A DNA stretch of 16,143 nucleotides, taken from Russula earlei. Lineage: Eukaryota > Basidiomycota > Agaricomycetes > Russulales > Russulaceae. A program made the position numbers and the translations under genes. Below the pieces are notes generated by a model, which was given only the letters and a program-made list of their open reading frames with translations, had not been told where the DNA came from and did no database searches. The stretch is from the NCBI GenBank assembly GCA_025769875.1, contig JAGFNK010001030.1, positions 1 to 16,143 of the forward strand. Direction: 5' to 3'. Below, piece after piece: positions 8,873-16,143 of the stretch. How positions within the stretch are numbered: position 1 is the stretch's first letter; each line of letters opens with the position of its first letter.

Positions 8873-10028
8873 CGACGGGGCCCCGCGTCGTGCTCTGCCG
8901 CCTCTCTCGCTCTTCCTCCATGCTCCGCCATCGTTCCGACCTCTCACACCTGACGACACGACCGTCAACATCCTCAAGGCGTTCACGAGCGTTTTTTCCC
9001 GCGTGCTAACTTCGACGGCCATTCTCCCCATTTCCGGTTCCCTCGCATGCTGCTGGCCAGCGACCAGCGACGATGCTTTTTGTGTGGCACCACACCCCCT
9101 GTGAGCATCCTTTTCATTTTCGTTTTTTCTTTCCTTGCTAACCACGTCTTCCACGCGTTTAGTCTGATTTTGTTTTCCGCCCCTATATTCCGGATTTCTC
9201 CCTTCTTGCCTCCACGTTTTTCTTTTTTTTTTTTTCCCTTGCCGTTGCTTCTCATTACCCGTCCTCAACAAATCTAAGCCAACATCGCGAGAACACCCAG
9301 AGGCCATCCACACCCTTCGTGCGATTGCCAATCGCGAATCCGGAGCGCGTCTGATTTCCCTTTCCTTTTTTTTCAGGGTTTCTTTCTTCCTCGCCAGCGA
9401 CGGTGCATTTCATTTGGCGCCACACCCCGGTGAGCCTCCTTTTTCCTTTCTTCTCTTTTCTGTCGTCTCTGACTTCTTCTCTTTCTTTCCCCTTTCCTCA
9501 TTCCCCTCTCATCTGCCATGGGATGGCCATTTGCGCCGCGTAGCTCTCCACGATGGCTCAGGTCTACGTCGCTCTGTGCGCATGTACGCGGCCATTCGTG
9601 CGCCCAATCCCCACACTCGATCCTCGGATGGCAAGACACGCGTGGCTTCACACGTGCGCAATTTTGGCCCGTCAAGCTGTGGGCGTGCCCCCCTTAAGTC
9701 TCCCCTTCCAACCTCATCTCATAGCGACCGCACGACCGCATTGGTTGAGTGATGGAGATTCTGACCGAGAACGGGGCGAGGGTGTGAAAGTGGCAGATGG
9801 GGTTGTGAGCAGTGTGCTCTCAGTGGAAGACATAGATATGAAAGTGCTGTATAGAGATGGGTCACAAAGCACTTCACAAAATCATACTGAATGAAACGGG
9901 ACTTAACACTGTCGAAAACGAGGAAGGCTGAAATGAGTGGGTAGAGACGAGTGGGTGAGCGTGGGACTCAGGGGCTCGAACGCGATAGGGGCCTCACCCG
10001 GACTGTGTGCGTGCGTTGGCCTTGCCTT

Positions 10029-10062
10029 GCCTCCCACCACCCCCCCCCTCCCCCCCCCCCTG
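10029..10062 (+). repeat. Poly-C / CCT simple repeat
   Basis: A nearly pure C tract with single T, A and G interruptions lies upstream of the host gene candidate. Length is likely variable. Confidence 0.9.
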
Positions 10063-10170
10063 CTCAACACTCAAATAGCAATCTGAAAAGTGAGTGCCTC
10101 CCCTTTTTGACAGCTGGATGTTTCTAGAACATGTTTTTCCACATGTCCTGTTATTTATTAGCCTCAAACC

Positions 10171-10504
10171 ATGTCTCACACTCCTCCCACATCTCCCCAA
10201 CAATCTCACACTGCTGCACCTCCACTGCAGCATGCCTGTGGTATCTTAGGCAGTCCTGAGGGGCATAGGACTCCTGCCAGACAACCTGTTGAATTTCAAG
10301 GACAAGTGTATCATCACTTACCAGACCATTTGGCTGCCCAATTGCTTGCCCTTCAACCACTCCCTACTCCTCCGCAGCATCGTGGTCGGACTCATGTTGC
10401 TTCTCTTCCTTTCCCTCCTCCTGTAAGTCAACTCCATCTGAATGTGGATGTTTGTAATAAATACAACTTGCAGGTTTTCACAAGGTCAACTTTGGTGGCC
10501 TCTG

Positions 10505-10535
<31 letters not shown>

Positions 10536-10886
10536 CTCTGCTGCTACTGCTCCTTCTGCTTCTGTCTATGCTACTGGCTCTAGCACTGTGGTTGCTCCTG
10601 ATCTTACTACTAACATTCCATTCCCTCTTTCACATCCCAAGAGGCAGTATCATCATTTGCCTGCCCACTTGGCTGCACAGCATGCTGCCCTTCCTCCTCC
10701 ACAGAAAAGGTGATGTCCTTTCCCTCTTTCTGTATGTTTTTTCCATCTAAATTATATTTATGGTTTACTTTGATTAACTTTCATTACCATAGCCTTATTC
10801 AATAGGCCTGATGCCTTCTGGCTCTTCTTCAATGTCAAGCTTTCCTGTCAATCAAGCTTCTATTCCTATTCCTGCTCTCTCTCTCT

Positions 10887-10923
<37 letters not shown>

Positions 10924-11041
10924 CCTATCCCCTGCCCCATCCCCTCCCCCTTATCCTCATCCTCATGTCCGGTAAGTGACAAAAATTTAATTTGAGAAAA
11001 AGTGCTTAAAAAAATTTATTGTAGCATCTTCACATTGCACA
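10171..11041 (+). CDS. Host gene candidate, Ser/Pro/Ala-rich protein, interrupted by element 2
   Basis: Function unknown. The ATG at 10171 has a good context (CAAACC before it). Proposed exons are 10171-10422, 10474-10709, about 10811-10971 (start uncertain) and 11025 onward. Intron 1 (10423-10473, 51 nt, GTAAGT...TTGCAG) is a multiple of three, so the unspliced frame also stays open. The protein has a motif YHHLPxHLAAQ in exon 1 and again at the end of exon 2, separated by a (Ser-Gly)6 tract. Exon 3 is rich in Pro-Ala and ends at a strong GTAAGT donor (10972). The exon 2-3 junction does not keep phase with the best AG sites (10792, 10805); AG at 10839 would. After an acceptor at 11021-11024 only 17 nt remain before the LTR begins at 11042. 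The rest of the gene, if it exists, lies past element 2. No transmembrane segment or known domain is seen. Confidence 0.5.
10423..10473 (+). other. Predicted intron 1 of host gene candidate
   Basis: GTAAGT donor and CTTGCAG acceptor, 51 nt, with CTGAA as a possible branch site. Removing it takes out 17 codons of unlike composition (rich in N, V, L) from a Pro/Ser-rich frame. Confidence 0.6.
10502..10537 (+). repeat. (TCTGGC)6 microsatellite coding Ser-Gly
   Basis: Six copies of TCTGGC encode a Ser-Gly linker in exon 2 of the host gene candidate. It is a hexamer repeat, so length changes keep the frame. Confidence 0.85.
10868..10922 (+). repeat. (CT)n and (CCTGCT)n microsatellites coding Pro-Ala
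   Basis: A short CT run is followed by about five CCTGCT units within exon 3 of the host gene candidate, giving a Pro-Ala array. Confidence 0.8.
10972..11024 (+). other. Predicted intron 3 of host gene candidate
   Basis: GTAAGT donor directly after the Pro-Ala exon, AT-rich body, TTGTAG acceptor, 53 nt. Element 2 begins 17 nt after it. Confidence 0.5.
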
Positions 11042-11374
11042 TGTTATGCTGCCAGTGTCAAGACACATACTGCTGATCACTAAGGACTCAGGAGCAGGTG
11101 GGCAAGGGTCGGAACAGATGGTACGCAGTGTAAACGGCGTTGAACAGGAGGATGAGCCAAATGACTAGAAGATACCAGATGGGGACTGGTACGTGTTGCA
11201 AGAGGCAGAGGCGAAGAGTAGAGGCCAGTGCAGCGAGGGGCTTTAAACAAGGCGGTCATTGAAGAGTACCTTGAAGACGAGGGAGGACTTTAGACTGAGC
11301 GGTTGCAGGGGAGTACCCAGGAAGATGAGAGTATCACAAATGGACAGTCTGACGACTGCCATACTTCATTGGGG

Positions 11375-11382
11375 CTTATATA
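11375..11382 (-). promoter_or_regulatory. TATA box in LTR of element 2
   Basis: The minus strand reads TATATAAG within GTATATAAGCCCC. By analogy with element 1, transcription would start near 11348. Confidence 0.65.
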
Positions 11383-11501
11383 CAGTGTACAGGGTCGATT
11401 ACAAAGAACTGGGACTATTCTAGACTCTTTGTTACCATCCAATAGGACTACAGAGGCATAAACTTGCTTGTGTCAAGTTTCAGGCTTACTGAGCGCATTA
11501 C

Positions 11502-11619
11502 TGATCATTGTGGAGCGATGACATCATTATGATGTCACTGTGGAGCGCTTAGTGAGCCTATGAGGTCACTGTGGAGTCGCTCAGTCAGCCATGATGTCAT
11601 TGGAGCCTTGATGATGTCA
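11502..11619 (-). promoter_or_regulatory. 31-bp tandem repeats with CRE-like motifs in U3
   Basis: TGATGTCA occurs at 11530, 11592 and 11612, TGAGGTCA at 11561 and TGACATCA at 11519. The units starting at 11530, 11561 and 11592 are 31 bp apart and also share CTGTGGAG. The first two motifs form a 19-bp palindrome (11519-11537). TGATGTCA differs by one base from the bZIP/CREB site TGACGTCA, as CpG deamination would produce. The position, about 120-240 bp upstream of the TATA box, fits an LTR enhancer. Confidence 0.55.
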
Positions 11620-11705
11620 GATGATTTATGCAACAGTTTGTAAGAGTTTGTGCCACTGTTTCAGGTCCTTGGTGGCTGAGTGGCCATGTGGCTGCCACGC
11701 GATGA

Positions 11706-12110
11706 TTACCCGATTAGGAAACGGGTGCTTGGTCGTGTTATAGTGCCTTTGCAATAGCGATATCTTGTACCACAGGAGGGATAGCCCAGAAAATGGAAGG
11801 GAGTCGGCAATGCAAAGTGAGAGAGGTCTCTCTTGAGTGAGATAGAGCAATCTACAGCCAGGACTTGGCCTTGGTTCATAACATTCATCCCCTCTTTATA
11901 GACTTGTTGCTCCTGCAACAGTAGGAATTTGTTTCTTTGGAAGGTGGAGTAGTTTGCATATAAAAAGTCGAAGTCTGTTCGTTTGTGGAGAATTCTTTCT
12001 TGTTCTATGGATTGCTTTGGGGATAGTTGTAGTTGATTGAGTGCATGTGATCGCAGGGGTTCTCTGAAAAGCTCGTTGGTAACAAGGATAAAGATAGTTG
12101 TCGACGGAGG
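11706..12110 (-). other. Open frame after integrase, running into the LTR
   Basis: A 134-codon open stretch follows a TGA at 12111-12113, rich in Q, L, R, N and aromatic residues over its first 70 codons (NELFREPLRSHALNQLQL and on). It spans the polypurine tract and enters the 3' LTR. It has no ATG before the tract. It may be the original integrase tail after frameshifts, or a small extra ORF. I do not recognise a family. Confidence 0.35.
11884..11898 (-). other. Polypurine tract of element 2
   Basis: The minus strand reads TAAAGAGGGGATGAA directly before the 3' LTR, where plus-strand DNA synthesis would be primed. One internal T interrupts the purine run. Confidence 0.75.
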
Positions 12111-12158
12111 TCATGATGAGAGTTGTTGGTTTAGGGGTCACTCCTGGTGGGAATCGTT

Positions 12159-13391
12159 TTAAAGCACCTTCGGATATTTCCGATGGAAGTCTTTGACAAG
12201 TGATTGCGCTCTTGATAGGTTAGAGGCTGGTTCCCAAGTATTTTCTGCAGCAGTGTATCCTTTCCATTTGACTAGGTATTGGATCCCTTTGTGGTTCGGG
12301 GAGAGTCGAGAGTTTAATATTTGTTCCACTTTGTATTGCTCTTCTCCTTCGATTAGTACCGGTGGTGGGTTTGAGAAGTTAGGGCCATGGGCAGCGGTTT
12401 CTTTATAAGGTTTGATCAGGGAGTGGTGAAAAACTGGGTGTATCTTCCAAGACTTTGGTAGTTCGAGGCAAACATTTACTGGATAGGCAGTGGTGACTTT
12501 GAATGGTCCGTAGTGTCGTGGGGCTAGTTTTGCTTTTGGGTGAGTGGTTCGTAGATTCGTGGCTTCCAGCCATACTTGATCCCCTTCTTTAAAACAAAAT
12601 GTGGAGGATTGAGGTCCTGATTGCTTCATGATCTTGGTTGCTCGGTTCAGGGAGGCAGCTACTTCTTCTCTGAGTTGGTTTAGTCTCGATAGTCTTTCTT
12701 GGATTGAAGGGAACTTTGATGTAAAGGCAAGGGGCGGAGCAAATGTTGGGTTAAAGCCATACCAGACCTCAAAAGGGGGTTTATTCGTAGCACTGTGTTG
12801 TCTGGCATTATGCGCAAACTCCATAAAGGGAATTAGTTCTGCCCAATTGTCTGCTTGATGGTTGCAAAATATTCGTAGGTATTGTTCTAATTCTTGGTTA
12901 ACTCGTTCTGTTTCTCCATCTGTCTGTGGGTGATATGCTGTGCTTAATGATACTTTGACATTTAACTTCTTCCATAGTTCTTGAGTAACTTTTGCTGCGA
13001 ACTGAGGGCCTCTATCGGATATTATTTGTGTTGGGAGGCCTATTCTTCTCCAGACATTGTTCATGATTAGTGTCGCTGTTTCGTCTGCTGTGATTGTCTT
13101 GTGGCAAGGGGTAATGATTATTGCTTTACTGAATCGATCTACCACGACTAGGAGGCTGTCAAAGCCTTGTGAAATCGGTAGGTCCGTGATAAAGTCCATG
13201 GTAATGCTTTTCCATACTTCTCCAGCTGGTGTAATTGGTACAAGGGGTGTTTCTGTCTTTGGACGGTTCTTTGTACTTGGCAAATTGTGCAACCGTCTAC
13301 ATAACTTTTGACATAGGTTAGCATTCCTGGCCACCAATAGTTTCGGCTGATTAGTTCGTAAGTTTTCCATTGGCCAGATGCTCAGTGGCAA
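12159..13391 (-). CDS. IN: Integrase core with GPY/F-type motif and chromodomain, element 2
   Basis: A 410-codon frame. The first 37 or so residues are out of frame relative to the family; after that the catalytic core shows Asp66 (TMDF), Asp126 (IISDRGPQF) and Glu162 (TDGETERVN), exactly DD35E. A HYGPFKV block follows (GPY/F type, near residues 300-310), and a chromodomain fills residues 353-410 (12162-12335), with Tyr353, Trp376 and Tyr379 in the three aromatic-cage positions. Integrase inserts the cDNA, and the chromodomain would bind methylated histone. The stop after KYPKVL may itself come from a 1-nt shift, because another frame continues with a Pro-rich tail. Without the zinc finger in frame the product would be incomplete. 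Confidence 0.88.
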   Translation of the reverse strand: MPLSIWPMENLRTNQPKLLVARNANLCQKLCRRLHNLPSTKNRPKTETPLVPITPAGEVWKSITMDFITDLPISQGFDSLLVVVDRFSKAIIITPCHKTITADETATLIMNNVWRRIGLPTQIISDRGPQFAAKVTQELWKKLNVKVSLSTAYHPQTDGETERVNQELEQYLRIFCNHQADNWAELIPFMEFAHNARQHSATNKPPFEVWYGFNPTFAPPLAFTSKFPSIQERLSRLNQLREEVAASLNRATKIMKQSGPQSSTFCFKEGDQVWLEATNLRTTHPKAKLAPRHYGPFKVTTAYPVNVCLELPKSWKIHPVFHHSLIKPYKETAAHGPNFSNPPPVLIEGEEQYKVEQILNSRLSPNHKGIQYLVKWKGYTAAENTWEPASNLSRAQSLVKDFHRKYPKVL

Positions 13392-13779
13392 GGGAGTCGT
13401 GGTGTAGTTTCAGAATTTTCTTTCTTAGGGTGTCGTTGTTTGGGATATAGACTTTTCCTTTGAATAATATTAGTCCATCTTCAAGGTTCCAGTCCTGTAA
13501 GCCTTTGGATAGTCGTCTTGGTCCATTCTTTATAATGATTGCTAATGCATTAGATACTTCTGGGTCGTAGTCTTTACTGGATCGTAGTTGTTGTCGAAGT
13601 TCTTGGTCACCGATTGGTTCTGTGGCAGAGGTGCGTGTTGCTCTGATTTTAAAATATTTGTCGTCTAGGAGCACCTTTCCATCATTTTCGTTTTGTATCC
13701 CCTCTTTAAAGTCTGGCCGCCTGGACAGACCGTCTGCTTTGTTCATAGTGGCCTGGGTGATGCATGATAGTGAAGTCAA
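13351..13779 (-). pseudogene. RNase H tail, linker and integrase zinc-finger start, element 2
   Basis: The frame begins at the end of RNase H, reads ADGLSRRPDF, then a linker of about 90 residues, then the His half of the HHCC finger (LHHDSLATEHLANGK). The Cys half (GCTICQ, at 13277-13294) is in another frame, so the finger is split by at least one indel, and the catalytic core by another. Confidence 0.75.
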
Positions 13780-13810
13780 AATTGCTGAGGAGGAGTGCCC
13801 ATCGGGCTTG

Positions 13811-14410
13811 TCATCTCGTGAGTTTCTGTTTTGTCATGAAGTATGTCAAGTTATTGTGGTCTGTCCATAGATCAATGGGGTGTGTAGCGCCTTCAAGGTA
13901 GTGTCGGAAGTGCCAGAGGGATAAAACGATAGCAAGGAGTTCTTTATCGTAGATCATGTAATTTCGTTGTGCAGGGTCCAAGGATTTCGAAAAATAGGCT
14001 ACTGGGTGATATCTGTTAAATTCATCGGGTTGTTCCAAGATTGCACCGACTGCAAAGTCACTTGCATCGCAGATGAGTCGAAAGGGTTTCGTATGGTCAG
14101 GTAACATGAGGATTGGGGCCGTTGTGAATGCTTGGATTAGTTTCTGAAATGCTTGTTCTTCATCGTCTTCCCACTTGAAGGGGTTTTCTTTCTTTGTTAA
14201 GTTAAACAAGGGCCGTGCTATTCGAAGAGTATTGGTTGGATAAATCGTGCGATAGAAGTTGCAGAATCTAGGAAATGCTTGTACTTCTGTCCGAACATTG
14301 GTCGGAGTAGGCCACTTTGTAATGCCTATTAACTTGTCTTGGTCCATGGATATTCGTCCTTGGGAGATATTGATGCCTAGGTAACTAATAGAGGTTTTGT
14401 CGGAAAGCAC
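13811..14410 (-). pseudogene. RH: RT connection and RNase H, element 2
   Basis: A 199-codon frame. The connection region is near residues 1-90 (YLGINISQGRISMD, FPRFCNFYR), followed by RNase H with Asp (CDASDFAVGAIL), Glu (YDKELLAIV) and Asp (WTDHNNL). It ends early by a shift just before the HHPG block, which continues in the frame of 13351-13779. All visible catalytic acids are intact. Confidence 0.87.
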
Positions 14411-15084
14411 ATTTCTCTGGTTTCAAGTATAAGTTCGTAAGTCTTGGAGTGTTTTTAGGACCTTATGTGTCCCAGTCCGTCTAGTTCGTTCAAGGTTTGC
14501 GCCATGATTAGTATATCATCTAGATAGACAACCACTTGTTCAGTGGCAATGTACTTTCGCTATGATGGTAGTTCATAAAGCGTTGGAAAGTGGCCTGGGG
14601 GCGTTGCAGAGACCAAATGTCATTATCAATGGTTCGAACAGTCCTAATGGTGTCTTGAATGCTGCGAGGTGTTCATCGCCCTTCTCTGAGGGGAATATTG
14701 TTGTATCCCCATCGTACGTCAAACTTGGTAAAGTATTGGGCTCCTTGGAGTTTGTCAATTAATTCAGGAATCAAGGGGTAGTGGATACGCGTCTTTGACA
14801 GTTGCTGTATTCAGGGCTCTGTAGTCTTGCACGGGTCGTAGATTTCCTCCTTTCTTTTCTACAAAGAAGAATGGGCTGGCAATAGCTGCTTTTGATGGTC
14901 GGATCGTGCCCCTTTTCAAATGTTCGTCTAAGTATTCTTTTAGGGCTTGTAGTTCCTTAGGAGTAAGTCGATAGATGCCAGAATCGCGTCGGGCGACTCC
15001 TGGTTTTAGATTGATTGCATGGTCCCATGGTTGGTGAGCAGGAAGGCGTTGAGAGGACTTGTTCATTGAAAACCTTTCTGCCAT
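14411..15084 (-). pseudogene. RT: Reverse transcriptase, element 2, multiple frameshifts
   Basis: Segments in order are QRLPAHQPWDHAINLKPG, the fingers (SPFFFVEKKGGNLRPVQDYR), KFDVRWGYNN (first Asp), AAFKTPLGLFEPLIMTFGL, and YLDD at 14515-14526. Three single-base changes are visible. One base is lost near 14773, a base is added near 14674 (GGGC run) and another near 14597 in the CNAP block. Downstream of YLDD the frame breaks again before 14410. Confidence 0.87.
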
Positions 15085-15356
15085 TTCAAGAATTGGGCAG
15101 GGATAAGTTCGTCTATTGTCTTAGGGGGATGTTTCTGCATTGGCTAGTTTGGTAGCTATGGTTGATTTGGCTCTTATGCTGATTGTTATTGGGCTAATAC
15201 GCATCGTGGATTGTTCTGTCCACACATGGGTTCAATGGTCCTTCAGTATCTGGGAAGATTAGTGCAGCAATTTCTTGGAAAACTCGGGTTCTTCTTCTTC
15301 AGGGAAAGAAGCGCTTGTATTTGGTAATTCCGCGTTCCAGATGCAGATGCAATGTG
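15085..15356 (-). pseudogene. Degraded protease-RT linker, element 2
   Basis: No long frame is present, but fragments lie between two recognisable domains and belong to pol. Several stops occur in all minus-strand frames. Confidence 0.5.
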
Positions 15357-15758
15357 TTATGCGTGGGTGGTGGTAAGGCAAGTTCGGGGGCAGTTCCTCA
15401 GTGTGATTGTATCATTTGCCCAATCAATATCTGGGTTGTGGTGTCGTAGCCAATCTGTTCCTAAGATAATGTCGTGATCTCCAATGTTAGTGACAAGGAA
15501 TTCTGCTTGTTCGTCATGAGTGGCGCCTGTGTGCGCTTGAATGCGAAGTCTTTGGATGGTGCTAAAGCGTATTAGTCCATTGGCATTTTGTGTTCCATCT
15601 ACATTTTGTGCTGGCAAGGGTTTGATCATAGTTCGAAGGTGCAGGTGGTGTCTTTGTGCAAATCGTTCATGGATTATCATTCCTTCTGCTCCACTGTCGA
15701 GCAGGGCTCTTGCACCGATTTCTTTGCCGCTTGTCTTCCCTACTAAGGTAACTTTCAA
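15357..15758 (-). pseudogene. PR: Retropepsin-like protease, element 2
   Basis: The active-site motif LLDSGAEG is near residues 20-27 and the second conserved block, DIILGTDWL, near residues 102-110, both as in Ty3/gypsy proteases. The same frame stays open upstream to about 15880 (VFTKNIRSPS and before), whereas gag reads in a different frame, so a shift lies near 15870-15900. The domain itself is unbroken. Confidence 0.85.
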
Positions 15759-16143
15759 GGCAATGGAAGGGGAGCGAATATTCTTGGTAAAAACTTTGGG
15801 GTAATTGATTTCTCTTTGTATCGTACTGATTTGGACCGCGTCCCTCCTCGGTGCAGAAGGGGGTCCAATTAAAAATCCATAGGAGCAGATCTTGGGCGGA
15901 GGATCGAGTCTGCAAGTGTTCTCTCCAAGTCGTTAGTGAAGCAACAGGAACGGGTTCTTCTTGCGCAGGTTCGATGTTTTCATCTTGGATGGTTGTAGCT
16001 CTGACTGTTTGGGGGCGAGATCCTTGTCGTTGGCGTCCTTGAGCTGCTTTCTTTGCTCTACATTGATTTGCCATATGATTCTTCTTTCCACAATAATAAC
16101 AGAGATTGTTCTTTTCTTCTTTCTCTGCGTCGAAATTCTTTCT
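15667..16143 (-). pseudogene. gag: gag C-terminus with CCHC zinc knuckle, element 2 (partial)
   Basis: Open from the right edge. CYYCGKKNHMANQC at 16060-16101 is a C-x2-C-x4-H-x4-C RNA-binding knuckle followed by basic residues and a Gln/Glu/Pro-rich spacer (to about 15900). The last part, down to 15667, overlaps protease in another frame and is probably not native. The gag core is outside the window. Confidence 0.85.

Larger units (their letters stand above)
5904..10021. repeat. CpG-rich mosaic of degenerate direct and inverted repeats
   Basis: Recurring modules are seen by eye. One is GAAAACGCAC followed by GGTGA or GTGAGACACCCA (near 5910, 6457 and, inverted, near 8690). Another is GAATGGYCGCGTACATGCG or variants (near 6347, 7447, 7795 and, inverted, near 9585). 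CGCGACCCCTATT occurs near 7245, 8137 and, inverted, near 8530. Modules lie mostly in one orientation to about 8300 and inverted from 8450 to 9700. Open frames here, including a 328-codon one at 7707-8693, overlap these repeats on both strands and show no domain, so I do not call genes. Class is unknown: a degenerate non-autonomous transposon cluster or subtelomere-like repeat block are both possible. Confidence 0.65.
11042..11883 (-). repeat. 3' LTR of element 2 (842 bp)
   Basis: The plus strand starts TGTTATG and ends CATAACA, a perfect 7-bp inverted terminal repeat. The polypurine tract abuts the right end. The left flank 11037-11041 (GCACA) would be the 5-bp target duplication, testable at the far side. 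A TATA box inside separates U3 (right) from R-U5 (left). Confidence 0.88.
11042..16143 (-). mobile_element. Ty3/gypsy chromovirus, element 2 (decayed, 5' part off-window)
   Basis: Minus-strand order from the right edge is gag C-terminus, protease, RT, RNase H, integrase with chromodomain, polypurine tract and 3' LTR. It belongs to a different family from element 1: LTR sequence and length and the protein sequences differ. The chromodomain at the integrase C-terminus defines a chromovirus, a lineage known to direct insertion to marked chromatin. Many 1-nt indels split pol, so the copy is inactive as it stands. Confidence 0.95.

Noticed and set aside
8798..9331. 177-codon minus-strand open frame
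   Set aside because: Lys/Arg-rich translation of pyrimidine-rich repeat sequence, without domain or intron logic.
9960..10000. tRNA-like T-loop (GGGGCTCGAACGC)
   Set aside because: The T-stem does not pair and no acceptor, D or anticodon arms can be drawn.
10125..10160. Heat-shock-like TTCTAGAA and TATTTATTA as promoter of the host gene candidate
   Set aside because: Only a single half-site pair, and the AT motif is about 12 bp from the ATG, too near to act as a TATA box for this start.

Overview
The window is eukaryotic and most likely from a filamentous fungus, probably a basidiomycete. This is inferred from very short candidate introns (51-53 nt, with GTAAGT or GTGAGT donors and TTGCAG or GTAG acceptors), from Ty3/gypsy chromovirus-type retrotransposons, and from a serine/proline-rich host ORF. 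The species cannot be named from sequence alone. Nothing bacterial is present, and no CRISPR array or credible tRNA or rRNA gene was found.

Layout: (1) 1-5580 holds a decayed Ty3/gypsy LTR retrotransposon on the minus strand. Read right to left it has a 588-bp 5' LTR (4993-5580), a self-complementary primer-binding site, an upstream gag-like segment, gag with a CCHC knuckle, protease, reverse transcriptase, RNase H, and an integrase cut by the window edge. (2) 5581-5903 is AT-rich spacer with no recognisable gene. (3) 5904-10021 is a CpG-rich mosaic of degenerate repeats, mostly in one orientation up to about 8300 and inverted from about 8450. (4) 10171-11041 is a plus-strand host gene candidate with short introns. 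(5) 11042-16143 is a second, different chromovirus on the minus strand. Its 842-bp 3' LTR (11042-11883) interrupts the host gene candidate, and its 5' part lies beyond the right edge.

Both retroelements have the order gag - PR - RT - RNase H - IN and are broken by single-base indels and stops. The second keeps a 410-codon frame containing a DD35E integrase core, a GPY/F-type motif and a C-terminal chromodomain. The most informative structural signal is in element 1. The 12 nt directly after its 5' LTR are a perfect complement of the 12 nt lying at the start site predicted from the LTR TATA box, which is the arrangement of a Tf1/sushi-type self-primed retrotransposon. No complete new system is visible. 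The best leads are the self-priming signal, the repeat mosaic and the interrupted host gene.
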